Origin: Campylobacteraceae bacterium
Lineage (GTDB): Bacteria; Campylobacterota; Campylobacteria; Campylobacterales; Sulfurospirillaceae
Length of the DNA: 18,537 nt
Assembly: GCA_027013265.1 (NCBI GenBank)
Contig: JALUXQ010000052.1
Span: forward strand, 1-18,537
Direction of reading: 5' to 3'
Shown: positions 7,536 to 14,305 of the stretch, piece after piece
How the letters are laid out: every line of letters begins with the position of its first letter
Numbering within the stretch: the first letter of the stretch is position 1
Made by a program: the position numbers and the translations under genes
The notes under the pieces: generated by a model
The model's input: the letters and a program-made list of their open reading frames with translations, nothing else
Database searches by the model: none
Told to the model about the DNA's origin: nothing

Positions 7536-8351
7536 ATGAACAGTTGGCAAAATATTTACGAAAATTTTAATCCCATAGCCTTTTCGCTAGGGAGCATCAG
7601 TGTGCATTGGTATGGGATAATGTATGTTTTAGCACTTCTTGGTGCACTTTTTTTGGCGAAATATTTTGCTAAGAAAGACAAGCTTGGTATCAGCGATAAA
7701 GAGCTAGATAGTTATTTTATCTGGGTTGAAATCGGCGTGATACTTGGTGCAAGGCTAGGGTATATCCTATTTTATGATCCTCATACCTCTTACTATCTAA
7801 GCAGACCTTGGCAGATATTTAACCCTTTTATGGATGGCAAATTTGTGGGAATTAGCGGCATGAGCTATCATGGTGCTATCGTTGGATTTTTGATAGGAAC
7901 TTGGTTGTTTAGTAAAAGGTATGATGTAAATATCTACAAATTGTTAGACTTAGTGGCTCTTAGTGTTCCTTTGGGTTATGTTTTTGGAAGAGTTGGCAAT
8001 TTTTTAAATAAAGGCTTAGTAGGACGAGAAACTGATGTCCCTTGGGGAATTTATGTAGATGGGGTTTTTAGACATCCTTCACAATTGTATGAAGCATTTC
8101 TAGAGGGTTTGGTGGTTTTTGTGATTCTCTACATGTATAGAGCTAACAAGAGATTTGATGGTGAATTGATTGCACTTTATGGTCTACTCTACTCAATCGC
8201 TAGATTTATAGCAGAATTTTATAGACAACCTGATTTTCAGATGGGTTTTATCTTTGATGGTTGGATGACGATGGGGCAGGTATTGTCTATTGTCATGGCT
8301 CTTGCATCTGTGCTGTTATATATCTATCTTTCAAAAAGACAAACTAGATAA
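7536..8351 (+). CDS. lgt: Phosphatidylglycerol:prolipoprotein diacylglyceryl transferase
   Basis: Lgt transfers diacylglycerol from phosphatidylglycerol to the lipobox cysteine of prolipoproteins in the inner membrane, the first step of lipoprotein maturation. The 271-aa protein is hydrophobic with about seven membrane segments. It shows GARLGY at 71-76, SYHGAIVG at 110-117 (H112 corresponds to E. coli H103), the Lgt signature GRVGNFLNKGLVGR at 151-164 (R152 and N155 corresponding to E. coli R143 and N146), RHPSQLYEA at 179-187 and FYRQPD at 228-233. It stands alone behind its own extended -10 promoter, with no partner genes, as is common. Identification is secure. Confidence 0.96.
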   Translation: MNSWQNIYENFNPIAFSLGSISVHWYGIMYVLALLGALFLAKYFAKKDKLGISDKELDSYFIWVEIGVILGARLGYILFYDPHTSYYLSRPWQIFNPFMDGKFVGISGMSYHGAIVGFLIGTWLFSKRYDVNIYKLLDLVALSVPLGYVFGRVGNFLNKGLVGRETDVPWGIYVDGVFRHPSQLYEAFLEGLVVFVILYMYRANKRFDGELIALYGLLYSIARFIAEFYRQPDFQMGFIFDGWMTMGQVLSIVMALASVLLYIYLSKRQTR

Positions 8352-8495
8352 ACTTTTAGGGGCACCCTTAATCCTATATGTAATAAATTTACATAATTAC
8401 ACTTTAATGATAAAAGGTGTAATATTGTGAAAAATTACGAATCGACCAAGTCATAGTCATTGTTATGTTTTGGTTGGTTAGAAAAAGGATTAAGC
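8352..8495 (+). promoter_or_regulatory. lgt-frdC intergenic region: dyad, probable frd promoter and possible SD-masking pairing
   Basis: This 144-bp stretch has no gene. It holds a dyad ATTACAC (8396-8402) / GTGTAAT (8417-8423) and a -10-like TAATAT at 8420-8425 preceded by TG. The predicted frd transcript start is therefore near 8432, with a leader of about 64 bases. CTTAATCCT (8367-8375) is exactly complementary to AGGATTAAG (8486-8494), which covers the frdC ribosome site; this could only act on a transcript reading through from lgt. No convincing FNR-type TTGAT-N4-ATCAA box was seen. The promoter call is tentative. Confidence 0.4.
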
Positions 8496-9371
8496 GTGAG
8501 TAACCTTATTGAAGGCTTTTTAGGTAAGTCAGTGGAGGGCAAAAAGAGTAGAATCCCAGCTAAACTTGATTATTGGCAAAGTGCAACTGGACTGTTTCTA
8601 GCTCTTTTTATGTGGGGACATATGTTCTTTGTTTCGTCTATTTTAGTAAGCAAAGACTTTATGTATAGTGTCACTAAAATGTTTGAAGGCGTCTCTTTTA
8701 TAGACGGCGGAAATCCATTTATAGTTTCAGTAGCCGTTGCAATTGTCTTGACCATTATCATAATCCATGCAGTACTTGGCATGAGGAAGTTCCCTGCAAA
8801 CTATAGGCAATACAGAGCTTTTAGAACACATATGAAGATGATGGAACACGAAGATACAACACTTTGGTTCATTCAGGCATTTACTGGATTTGCAATGTTC
8901 TTCTTAGCTTCAGCGCACTTGTTTATCATGTTGACAAAACCTGAAACTATAGGACCATTTGGTTCAGCAGACAGAATGATCACTGACTGGATGTGGCCTA
9001 TTTATCTATTACTTCTTTTAGCAGTTGAGTTTCATGGAAGTATTGGTTTGTACAGACTTAGTGTTAAATGGGGATGGTTTGAAGGAAGTGATGCAAAAGT
9101 CACTAGAGCAAACTTAAAAAAAGTCAAATGGGCTATCACAGCTTTTTTCTTAATTTTAGGACTTACTACACTTGCAGCATATATGAAGATTGGGCTTGAG
9201 CACAGAGATCATGCTGGACAGAGATTCCAACCAACAGCTATGATAATACAACATGCAAACAGTATAATTTATTCTAAAAATCAAAATATAGATATGAATA
9301 CAGAAACTCCGTTTCGTGCTTTAGTCGCGAGGAATTTTTCTGGAATTCACTTCCAGGGAAAGGGGGTATAA
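8496..9371 (+). CDS. frdC: Fumarate reductase dihaem cytochrome b subunit
   Basis: FrdC anchors menaquinol:fumarate reductase in the inner membrane and oxidises menaquinol through two b haems. The 291-aa sequence has five membrane helices and aligns with the Wolinella succinogenes subunit at a constant offset of two. The haem ligands are H42, H91, H141, H180 (Wolinella 44, 93, 143, 182). E64 and E178 match Glu66, important for menaquinol oxidation, and Glu180 of the proton pathway. GTG at 8496 is the start: AAGGA ends six bases upstream, and 12 upstream residues from a TTG at 8460 have no homology. Oddity: about 35 residues longer than I recall for Wolinella (256), all as a polar C-terminal tail after about residue 255. 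frdA follows after two bases. Confidence 0.95.
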   Translation: MSNLIEGFLGKSVEGKKSRIPAKLDYWQSATGLFLALFMWGHMFFVSSILVSKDFMYSVTKMFEGVSFIDGGNPFIVSVAVAIVLTIIIIHAVLGMRKFPANYRQYRAFRTHMKMMEHEDTTLWFIQAFTGFAMFFLASAHLFIMLTKPETIGPFGSADRMITDWMWPIYLLLLLAVEFHGSIGLYRLSVKWGWFEGSDAKVTRANLKKVKWAITAFFLILGLTTLAAYMKIGLEHRDHAGQRFQPTAMIIQHANSIIYSKNQNIDMNTETPFRALVARNFSGIHFQGKGV

Positions 9372-9373
9372 AG

Positions 9374-11353
9374 ATGAATGTAGTATATTGTGATGCACTA
9401 GTAATTGGTGGAGGATTAGCAGGTTTAAGAGCTGCAGTTGAGGCAAGAAGTAAGGGTTTGAGCACTATAGTTTTAAGCCTTATTCCAGTAAAGAGATCGC
9501 ACTCAGCAGCTGCACAAGGTGGTATGCAAGCTAGTCTTGGAAATTCAAAGATGGCTAGAGGCGATAATGAGGATATTCACTTTGCAGATACTGTAAAGGG
9601 AAGTGACTGGGGATGTGACCAAGAGGTAGCAAGAATGTTTGTAACAACTGCTCCAAAAGCGATTCGTCAGTTAGCAGGCTGGGGAGTTCCTTGGACTAGA
9701 ATTACAAAAGGTCCTAGAGAAGTTGTAATGAACGCAAAAAGAACTACTATCACTGAAGATGACGAGACACACGGTTATATACAATCTCGTGATTTTGGCG
9801 GTACTAAAAAATGGAGAACTTGTTTTACTTCGGATGCTACTGGGCACACTATGCTTTATGCAGTTGCAAATGAAGCAATAAAAAGAGATATAGATATAAG
9901 AGACAGAAAAGAGGCAGTTTCTCTGATAGTTGAAAACAGACAGTGTTATGGAGCGATAGTTAGAGATCTTGTAACTGGTGAGCTTGAAGCGTATGTATCA
10001 AAAGGTACATTGATAGCAACTGGTGGATATGGAAGAATTTATAAACAAACTACAAATGCTGTTGTTTGTGAAGGAACAGGAGCGGCGATAGTCCTTGAAA
10101 CTGGTATCGGAGAGTTGGGAAATATGGAAGCAGTTCAATTTCATCCAACTCCAATAGTGCCTTCAGGAATACTATTGACAGAGGGCTGTAGAGGTGATGG
10201 CGGAATTTTAAGAGATGTTGATGGACACAGATTTATGCCTGATTATGAACCAGAGAAAAAAGAGTTGGCTAGTCGTGATGTTGTTAGTCGTCGCATGATG
10301 GAGCATATCAGAAATGGCAAGGGTGTTCACTCTCCTTATGGTGACCATTTATGGCTTGATATCTCTATTTTGGGTCGTGAGCATATAGAGAAAAACTTAA
10401 GAGATGTTCAAGAAATTTGTATGACTTTTAATGGAATTGATCCAGCAGATGAGGGTCCAAAAGGTTGGGCACCAGTTCTGCCGATGCAACACTACTCAAT
10501 GGGTGGAATAAGAACCAAACCAACGGGTGAATCTTCAACACTAAAGGGAGTATTTAGTTGTGGTGAGGCAGCTTGTTGGGATTTGCATGGTTTCAATAGA
10601 CTTGGAGGTAACTCAGTTAGTGAAACTGTGGTATCTGGTATGATTGTTGGTGATTATTTTGCACAACATTGCCTTGATACTGAGATAGATATCAACACAA
10701 AAACTATAGAAAATGCACTTGAAACTGAAGAGAATTATCTAAAATCATTGCTTGAAAAAGATGGAAAAAACAATATCTTTGATATAAAATTAGCGATGAA
10801 AGATATCATGTGGGATAAAGTTGCAATCTTCCGTGATGGAAAAAATCTAGCCGAGGCAGTAGATGAACTCGAAGAGTTATATAAAAAGTCTCTTGATGTA
10901 TCAGTTCAATCAAAAACAATGGCAGGAAACCCTGAGCTAGAAGAGGCTTATAGAGTTCCAAAAATGCTAAAACTTGCTCTTTGTGTTGCAGTTGGTGCAA
11001 GGGATAGAACAGAGAGTAGAGGAGCTCACTATAGAGAAGATTATCTCAAGCGTGATGATGCAAATTGGCTAAAAAGAACTTTGACTACTTGGAAAGAGGG
11101 AGATACACTTCCTACTGTCACTTATGAAGATTTGGACATCATGAAGATGGAGATGCCACCAGCATTTAGAGGTTATGGTGTCAAAGGCATGATAATTGAA
11201 AATGAGTTAAGTGCAAAAAGGCAGGAAGAGGTTGATAAGATAAGAGAGGAGATGGAAGCAGCAGGTAAGGATAGAATCGAGATACAAACTGCTTTGATGG
11301 ACTTTCCATTGCAACCTTACTATAAAGCAAAAAATGAAAGATTTGGAGAATAA
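9374..11353 (+). CDS. frdA: Fumarate reductase flavoprotein subunit
   Basis: FrdA carries covalent FAD and the dicarboxylate site where fumarate is reduced to succinate, facing the cytoplasm. The 659-aa length is that of the Wolinella type. Visible are the dinucleotide loop GGGLAGLRA at 12-20 and RSHSAAAQGGMQA at 41-53, with H43 as the histidine linked to FAD. Active-site residues are H257, R301 (ASRDVVSRR, 299-307), H373 (QHYSMGGIRT, 372-381) and R409 in HGFNRLGGNS (405-414). The ATG lies two bases after the frdC stop with a G-rich ribosome site. It forms the complex with FrdC and FrdB. In campylobacters this enzyme also serves as the sole succinate dehydrogenase, so the reaction direction cannot be decided from sequence. 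Confidence 0.97.
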   Translation: MNVVYCDALVIGGGLAGLRAAVEARSKGLSTIVLSLIPVKRSHSAAAQGGMQASLGNSKMARGDNEDIHFADTVKGSDWGCDQEVARMFVTTAPKAIRQLAGWGVPWTRITKGPREVVMNAKRTTITEDDETHGYIQSRDFGGTKKWRTCFTSDATGHTMLYAVANEAIKRDIDIRDRKEAVSLIVENRQCYGAIVRDLVTGELEAYVSKGTLIATGGYGRIYKQTTNAVVCEGTGAAIVLETGIGELGNMEAVQFHPTPIVPSGILLTEGCRGDGGILRDVDGHRFMPDYEPEKKELASRDVVSRRMMEHIRNGKGVHSPYGDHLWLDISILGREHIEKNLRDVQEICMTFNGIDPADEGPKGWAPVLPMQHYSMGGIRTKPTGESSTLKGVFSCGEAACWDLHGFNRLGGNSVSETVVSGMIVGDYFAQHCLDTEIDINTKTIENALETEENYLKSLLEKDGKNNIFDIKLAMKDIMWDKVAIFRDGKNLAEAVDELEELYKKSLDVSVQSKTMAGNPELEEAYRVPKMLKLALCVAVGARDRTESRGAHYREDYLKRDDANWLKRTLTTWKEGDTLPTVTYEDLDIMKMEMPPAFRGYGVKGMIIENELSAKRQEEVDKIREEMEAAGKDRIEIQTALMDFPLQPYYKAKNERFGE

Positions 11354-11354
11354 A

Positions 11355-12074
11355 ATGGGACGAATGATAACAATTAAAGCATTGAAATACAATCCAAACT
11401 CAAAAGTTTCTAGGGCACATTTTGCTGAGTATCAACTCGAAGAGACTGACGGCATGACACTATTTGTAGCGCTCTCAAAGATAAGAGAAGAGTTAGACCA
11501 TGATCTATCTTTTGACTTTGTTTGTCGTGCAGGTATTTGTGGAAGTTGCGGTATGATGGTAAATGGCACTCCAAAACTTGCATGTCGAACTTTGACTAGG
11601 GACTATGAAAATGGCGTGATTCAACTTATGCCTATGCCAGCATTTAAACTTATAAAAGACCTCTCCGTGAACACAGGAGAGTGGATGGAAGGCATGAGTA
11701 AAAGAGTTGAAAGTTGGGTGCATACAAATGAAGTGCCAGATTTTACCAAGCTTGAAAAGCCAATCGATCCTCAAGTAGCTGAAGATACATTTGAGTTAGA
11801 TCGTTGTGTTGAGTGCGGTATATGTGTAGCAGCATGTGGTACAAAACTGATGAGACCTGATTTTGTAGGGGCTGTTGGATTAAATAGAGTAGCTAGATTT
11901 AGAATGGATCCACATGATAACAGAACTGATGAAGATTTTTATGAATTAATCGGTGATGATGATGGTATATTTGGATGTATGAGTCTTCTAGCTTGTGAAG
12001 ACAACTGTCCAAAACACTTGCCACTTCAAAGTAAAATAGCCTACATGAGAAGAAAGCTAGTAGCTTTAAGATAA
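11355..12074 (+). CDS. frdB: Fumarate reductase iron-sulfur subunit
   Basis: FrdB passes electrons from the FrdC haems to FrdA through three clusters. The 239-aa form has exactly the Wolinella cysteine numbering: [2Fe-2S] C57, C62, C65, C77; [4Fe-4S] C151, C154, C157, C218; [3Fe-4S] C161, C208, C214. I chose ATG 11355, one base after the frdA stop, because GGAG sits about six bases upstream and the homologue begins MGRM. An in-frame ATG at 11334 inside frdA would add seven unlikely residues. Last gene of frdCAB; a strong hairpin follows ten bases downstream. Identification is secure. Confidence 0.97.
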   Translation: MGRMITIKALKYNPNSKVSRAHFAEYQLEETDGMTLFVALSKIREELDHDLSFDFVCRAGICGSCGMMVNGTPKLACRTLTRDYENGVIQLMPMPAFKLIKDLSVNTGEWMEGMSKRVESWVHTNEVPDFTKLEKPIDPQVAEDTFELDRCVECGICVAACGTKLMRPDFVGAVGLNRVARFRMDPHDNRTDEDFYELIGDDDGIFGCMSLLACEDNCPKHLPLQSKIAYMRRKLVALR

Positions 12075-12083
12075 ACTATACTA

Positions 12084-12116
12084 GGGAGCAAACTATTTTG
12101 CTCCCAAAATCTTTTT
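12084..12116 (+). terminator. Rho-independent terminator of frdCAB
   Basis: A perfect 9-bp stem, GGGAGCAAA (12084-12092) with TTTGCTCCC (12097-12105), closes a four-base loop. It is followed by AAAAT and then a run of T to about 12116. It sits directly behind the frdB stop. Confidence 0.8.
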
Positions 12117-12219
12117 ACTAGATAATGCATGTGCATGTACTAAATGATATTTTTCTCTTAAAAATTTATAAAATATTATATGTATGGTATAGATAAGCAG
12201 GCATTTCAAATTGAAATTC

Positions 12220-12352
12220 ATACTAAAGGGTGATTACAGACAGTCTGATTATGGAAAAGTTATTTTACCATTAACTGCTTTGAAGACGCTTAGATGCTAT
12301 TATAGAACCTACAAAACAAAATGTAATAGATTTTTTACCAAAGGTTAAAAGC
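12220..12352 (+). pseudogene. hsdM: Frameshifted 5' fragment of a type I restriction-modification methyltransferase gene (hsdM relic)
   Basis: One frame from 12229 reads GDYRQSDYGKVILPLTALK. The next frame from 12287 reads RLDAIIEPTKQNVIDFLPKV and ends at TGA 12353-12355. Together they match the N-terminal block of HsdM subunits (LRGDYKQSDYGKVILP...LRRLD...LEPTK) with about two bases lost near 12286. Only this piece of about 45 codons is recognisable; upstream the frame is open back to a TAG at 12190 but no start is evident. No hsdS, hsdR or the rest of hsdM is present. The surrounding 12117-12219 and 12353-12391 show nothing else I can name. The family match is from memory of the motif. Confidence 0.65.
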
Positions 12353-12391
12353 TGATCAGATAAAGCACCCTATATTCTAATAGTAGAGCAA

Positions 12392-12961
12392 TTATTTGAA
12401 TTTTTCTAAATGTTTTTGAACTCTTTGTTTATCAATATCAAGTTTAGGATTGGACATAATATCAAAGCAAACAAATGTTTTTAAAGGCTCCATTCCTAAA
12501 AAATTAAATGCTTTATGAAGTCCAAAAAAGAGCTCATCAACACTCTTTCCCTCAAAAAATTGGCTTCTATCACAAAACGACTCCTCTGGAGCGTTCATCG
12601 TTATGGAAAACATATATTTTTTTCCATGAAGTAAACCGCCGCTACCATATTTTCCTCCATCATTGCGCCCATCGTGAGCATACAATTTTCCATGTCCTCC
12701 AGACAACCCATAATCCAGATACCTTTTAAAAGCACTAGGAACCCCCATCCAATACTTTGGAAATTGAAATATAATAAAATCAGCCCATAAAAATTTATCA
12801 ACTTCTTCATCTGGCTTATAGCCTTTTTCTATGATAGTATTTTTGACTTGAAAATCGTTATTTTTTAAATAACTCTCCATAGCTTCGCAAAGAGCAGCAT
12901 TGTAGCCGCCTTTTGCGATTTCATGGTACTCATGCCCATTTATTATCAAAACATTTTTCAT
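12392..12961 (-). CDS. mdaB: MdaB-like NAD(P)H:quinone oxidoreductase (flavodoxin-2 fold)
   Basis: This 189-aa protein fits the MdaB/flavodoxin-2 family: FAD- or FMN-dependent enzymes that reduce quinones by two electrons with NAD(P)H, protecting against quinone and oxidative stress. Marks are the N-terminal strand KNVLIINGH at 2-10, FIIFQFPKYWMGVP at 62-75, LYAHDGRN at 93-100, KYGSGGLLHGKKY at 104-116 and MNAPEESF at 122-129. I start at ATG 12961, four bases after the stop of the AhpD-like gene, with GGAG seven bases upstream; an in-frame start at 12988 inside the neighbour is less likely. It is the second gene of a two-gene operon that probably answers to the adjacent TetR regulator. Confidence 0.88.
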   Translation of the reverse strand: MKNVLIINGHEYHEIAKGGYNAALCEAMESYLKNNDFQVKNTIIEKGYKPDEEVDKFLWADFIIFQFPKYWMGVPSAFKRYLDYGLSGGHGKLYAHDGRNDGGKYGSGGLLHGKKYMFSITMNAPEESFCDRSQFFEGKSVDELFFGLHKAFNFLGMEPLKTFVCFDIMSNPKLDIDKQRVQKHLEKFK

Positions 12962-12965
12962 AATC

Positions 12966-13490
12966 TTACTCCACATCAAATGTATCAAACAAGGTGTTCA
13001 CTACCAACATCATACTTGCAATCAGAACAAGATTAAAGATTTCTGCATCACTTAATCCTAATGAGTGCAACTCTTCGATATCTTTTCGCTGGATGGACTG
13101 CGGTTCATTAATCGAACGCAAAGCAAATTCTAAAAGCATTTGGTTTTTAGATGTCAACTTCGCAACACTAAGATCGTTTGAAACCTCTTTAAGCTCATCT
13201 TCGCTCATGCCATACATATTTATAAGCATACCTCCGTTTAAACCTATACAGTATGCACAATGATTTTTTTCAGAAACAATGTAGCGAATCAATGTATACA
13301 TTTTTTGAGTATCTTCATCATTATCCATTTGTTCTTTGATTGATTCCCATTGAAATTTCAAAGCTTTTGGATTAAGTGCCCAAAGCGATATCCCTTCTGT
13401 TACAGCACCAAATGCACTCTCGACTTCTTTGAAAATCTCTTTGACTTCACCTTCAGTTTCTTGCATCGTTGCCACTTTTAATAAACTCAT
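12966..13490 (-). CDS. Carboxymuconolactone decarboxylase / AhpD-like protein
   Basis: This 174-aa all-helical protein has the CMD/AhpD-family redox motif C78-A-Y-C81 after a conserved SEKNH (73-77), followed by GLNGG. Relatives are thiol-dependent peroxidases or redox carriers, and many are uncharacterised. The histidine normally four residues after the second cysteine is asparagine here (N85), so the standard AhpD proton relay is altered and peroxidase activity is uncertain. ATG 13490 has AAGGA upstream. A TATACT -10 at 13524-13519 lies inside a dyad operator shared with the tetR promoter, giving a leader of about 22 bases. Cotranscribed with the mdaB-like gene, so a role in quinone or electrophile stress is inferred. 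Confidence 0.85.
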   Translation of the reverse strand: MSLLKVATMQETEGEVKEIFKEVESAFGAVTEGISLWALNPKALKFQWESIKEQMDNDEDTQKMYTLIRYIVSEKNHCAYCIGLNGGMLINMYGMSEDELKEVSNDLSVAKLTSKNQMLLEFALRSINEPQSIQRKDIEELHSLGLSDAEIFNLVLIASMMLVVNTLFDTFDVE

Positions 13491-13508
13491 GTTTTTCCTT
13501 TTTTATTT

Positions 13509-13524
13509 TAAACTAGTTAGTATA
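13509..13524 (-). promoter_or_regulatory. Operator 1 over the -10 of the AhpD-like/mdaB promoter
   Basis: On the plus strand TAAACTAGTTAGTATA is a 16-bp dyad of the form TAnACTA-NN-TAGTnTA. It lies inside a 25-bp element (13506-13530) that is repeated at 13572-13596 with 23 of 25 bases identical. On the minus strand the dyad contains the -10 TATACT (13524-13519), so a bound repressor would block the promoter directly. Confidence 0.65.
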
Positions 13525-13574
13525 AAAATACACCTCAATTGACATACTTTCTCTATATGGCGCCGTACTATTTT

Positions 13575-13590
13575 TAAACTATTTAGTCTA
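13575..13590 (-). promoter_or_regulatory. Operator 2 upstream of the AhpD-like/mdaB promoter
   Basis: The dyad reads TAAACTATTTAGTCTA on the plus strand. It is the second copy of the 25-bp element, 66 bp from copy 1 and in the same orientation. It lies at about -63 to -78 relative to the predicted start, a place where a second repressor dimer could assist by cooperative or looping contact. Confidence 0.6.
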
Positions 13591-13601
13591 AAAATAGCTA
13601 T

Positions 13602-13648
13602 AAAAAAAGTAGCTCAAAAACACACTAAGTGTCTCTTTGAGCTACTTT
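13602..13648 (-). terminator. Rho-independent terminator of tetR
   Basis: A perfect 13-bp stem, AAAGTAGCTCAAA (13606-13618 on plus) with its complement at 13636-13648, begins directly after the tetR stop. Its loop contains a small inner dyad (ACACT/AGTGT). Reading the minus strand, the stem is followed by a run of T (13608-13602). Confidence 0.85.
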
Positions 13649-14239
13649 CTAATCTATCATCTCTTTTAACTGTTGTACTATGCTCTCTATCATCTCATCT
13701 GTTGCACCAGCTTGAACTGATAAAACAAGTCCGTTAAGAGTATTCATAAAACGAGTACTTAAATCTTGTGCAAAGAGTGAACTCTTAAGAGTTCCTTTAT
13801 CTATCGCCTCTTGCAAAGCATCAACAAAGAAATTTTGTATAGTGAGATACTCCTTTTGTATCTGTTTGCTGAGATCTTTATGCCGCCCATAACACTCTTT
13901 GCCGGAATTCATCAGCAAACATCCGCTCAGTCGCCCTGTTGTTTTCAACTCATCTAATGTCATTTCAACAAGTCTAAGCATAGTTGCCTTTGAACCTATC
14001 TCTTTTTTTAAAGATTGAAGATACTCGAGCCGATTTTTCCTATATAACTCCAAGCATTTGGAAAAAAGCTCTTCTTTGCTGCAAAATAGATGATAAAAGC
14101 TACCTTTGCTTATACCCATAGCTTTTAACACATCGTCTAAAGAGCTATTTTCATACCCATTCTTCCAAAAATAATCCATTGCCAAAGCTAATACTTCTTG
14201 TTCGTCAAAGGATTTTGGTCTGCCTTTTGTTTTTCTCAT
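13649..14239 (-). CDS. TetR/AcrR-family transcriptional regulator
   Basis: A 196-aa repressor of usual TetR length. The N-terminus RKTKGRPKSFD is a typical basic arm, followed by a helix-turn-helix at about 33-52 (SLDDVLKAMGISKGSFYHLF). The ligand domain contains GCLLMNSGKE at 106-115, as in AcrR/NemR-type members. Cysteines at 53, 62, 107 and 116 could sense electrophiles, though this is speculation. The ATG lies only five bases beyond a perfect -10, so the mRNA is probably leaderless. A dyad like those at the neighbouring AhpD-like/mdaB promoter lies between its -35 and -10, pointing to autorepression and control of that operon. A terminator follows the stop. Confidence 0.9.
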   Translation of the reverse strand: MRKTKGRPKSFDEQEVLALAMDYFWKNGYENSSLDDVLKAMGISKGSFYHLFCSKEELFSKCLELYRKNRLEYLQSLKKEIGSKATMLRLVEMTLDELKTTGRLSGCLLMNSGKECYGRHKDLSKQIQKEYLTIQNFFVDALQEAIDKGTLKSSLFAQDLSTRFMNTLNGLVLSVQAGATDEMIESIVQQLKEMID

Positions 14240-14244
14240 AAGTA

Positions 14245-14273
14245 ATTATAGACTAATCGGTTTAAAATGTCAA
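14245..14273 (-). promoter_or_regulatory. Consensus sigma-70 promoter of tetR with embedded operator 3
   Basis: On the minus strand TTGACA (14273-14268) is separated by exactly 17 bases from TATAAT (14250-14245), a full consensus promoter that is rare in this group, where -35 boxes are usually weak. The spacer and -10 contain a third copy of the dyad (plus strand 14249-14264, TAGACTAATCGGTTTA). Its 25-bp context on the minus strand matches copy 2 at 20 of 25 positions. A strong promoter masked by its own repressor fits autoregulation. Confidence 0.75.
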
Positions 14274-14305
14274 CAATTAAGTTTTGTCTATGAGTTTCTT
14301 GATGT

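Noticed and set aside
8396..8423. Dyad ATTACAC/GTGTAAT as a terminator of lgt
   Set aside because: The stem is short and AT-rich and no T run follows; it fits better as part of the frd promoter region, and FNR or CRP consensus is not met either.
8460..8495. Upstream TTG start for frdC
   Set aside because: It would add residues with no homology and lacks a ribosome site, whereas GTG 8496 has AAGGA at ideal distance and gives the Wolinella-like N-terminus.
12126..12137. ATGCATGTGCAT dyad after the frd terminator
   Set aside because: Only five paired bases each side, no partner gene or repeat elsewhere in the window.
12237..12248. CAGAC-A-GTCTG palindrome as an operator or SMAD-like site
   Set aside because: It falls inside the hsdM relic coding for YRQSD, so chance palindrome in former coding sequence is simpler.
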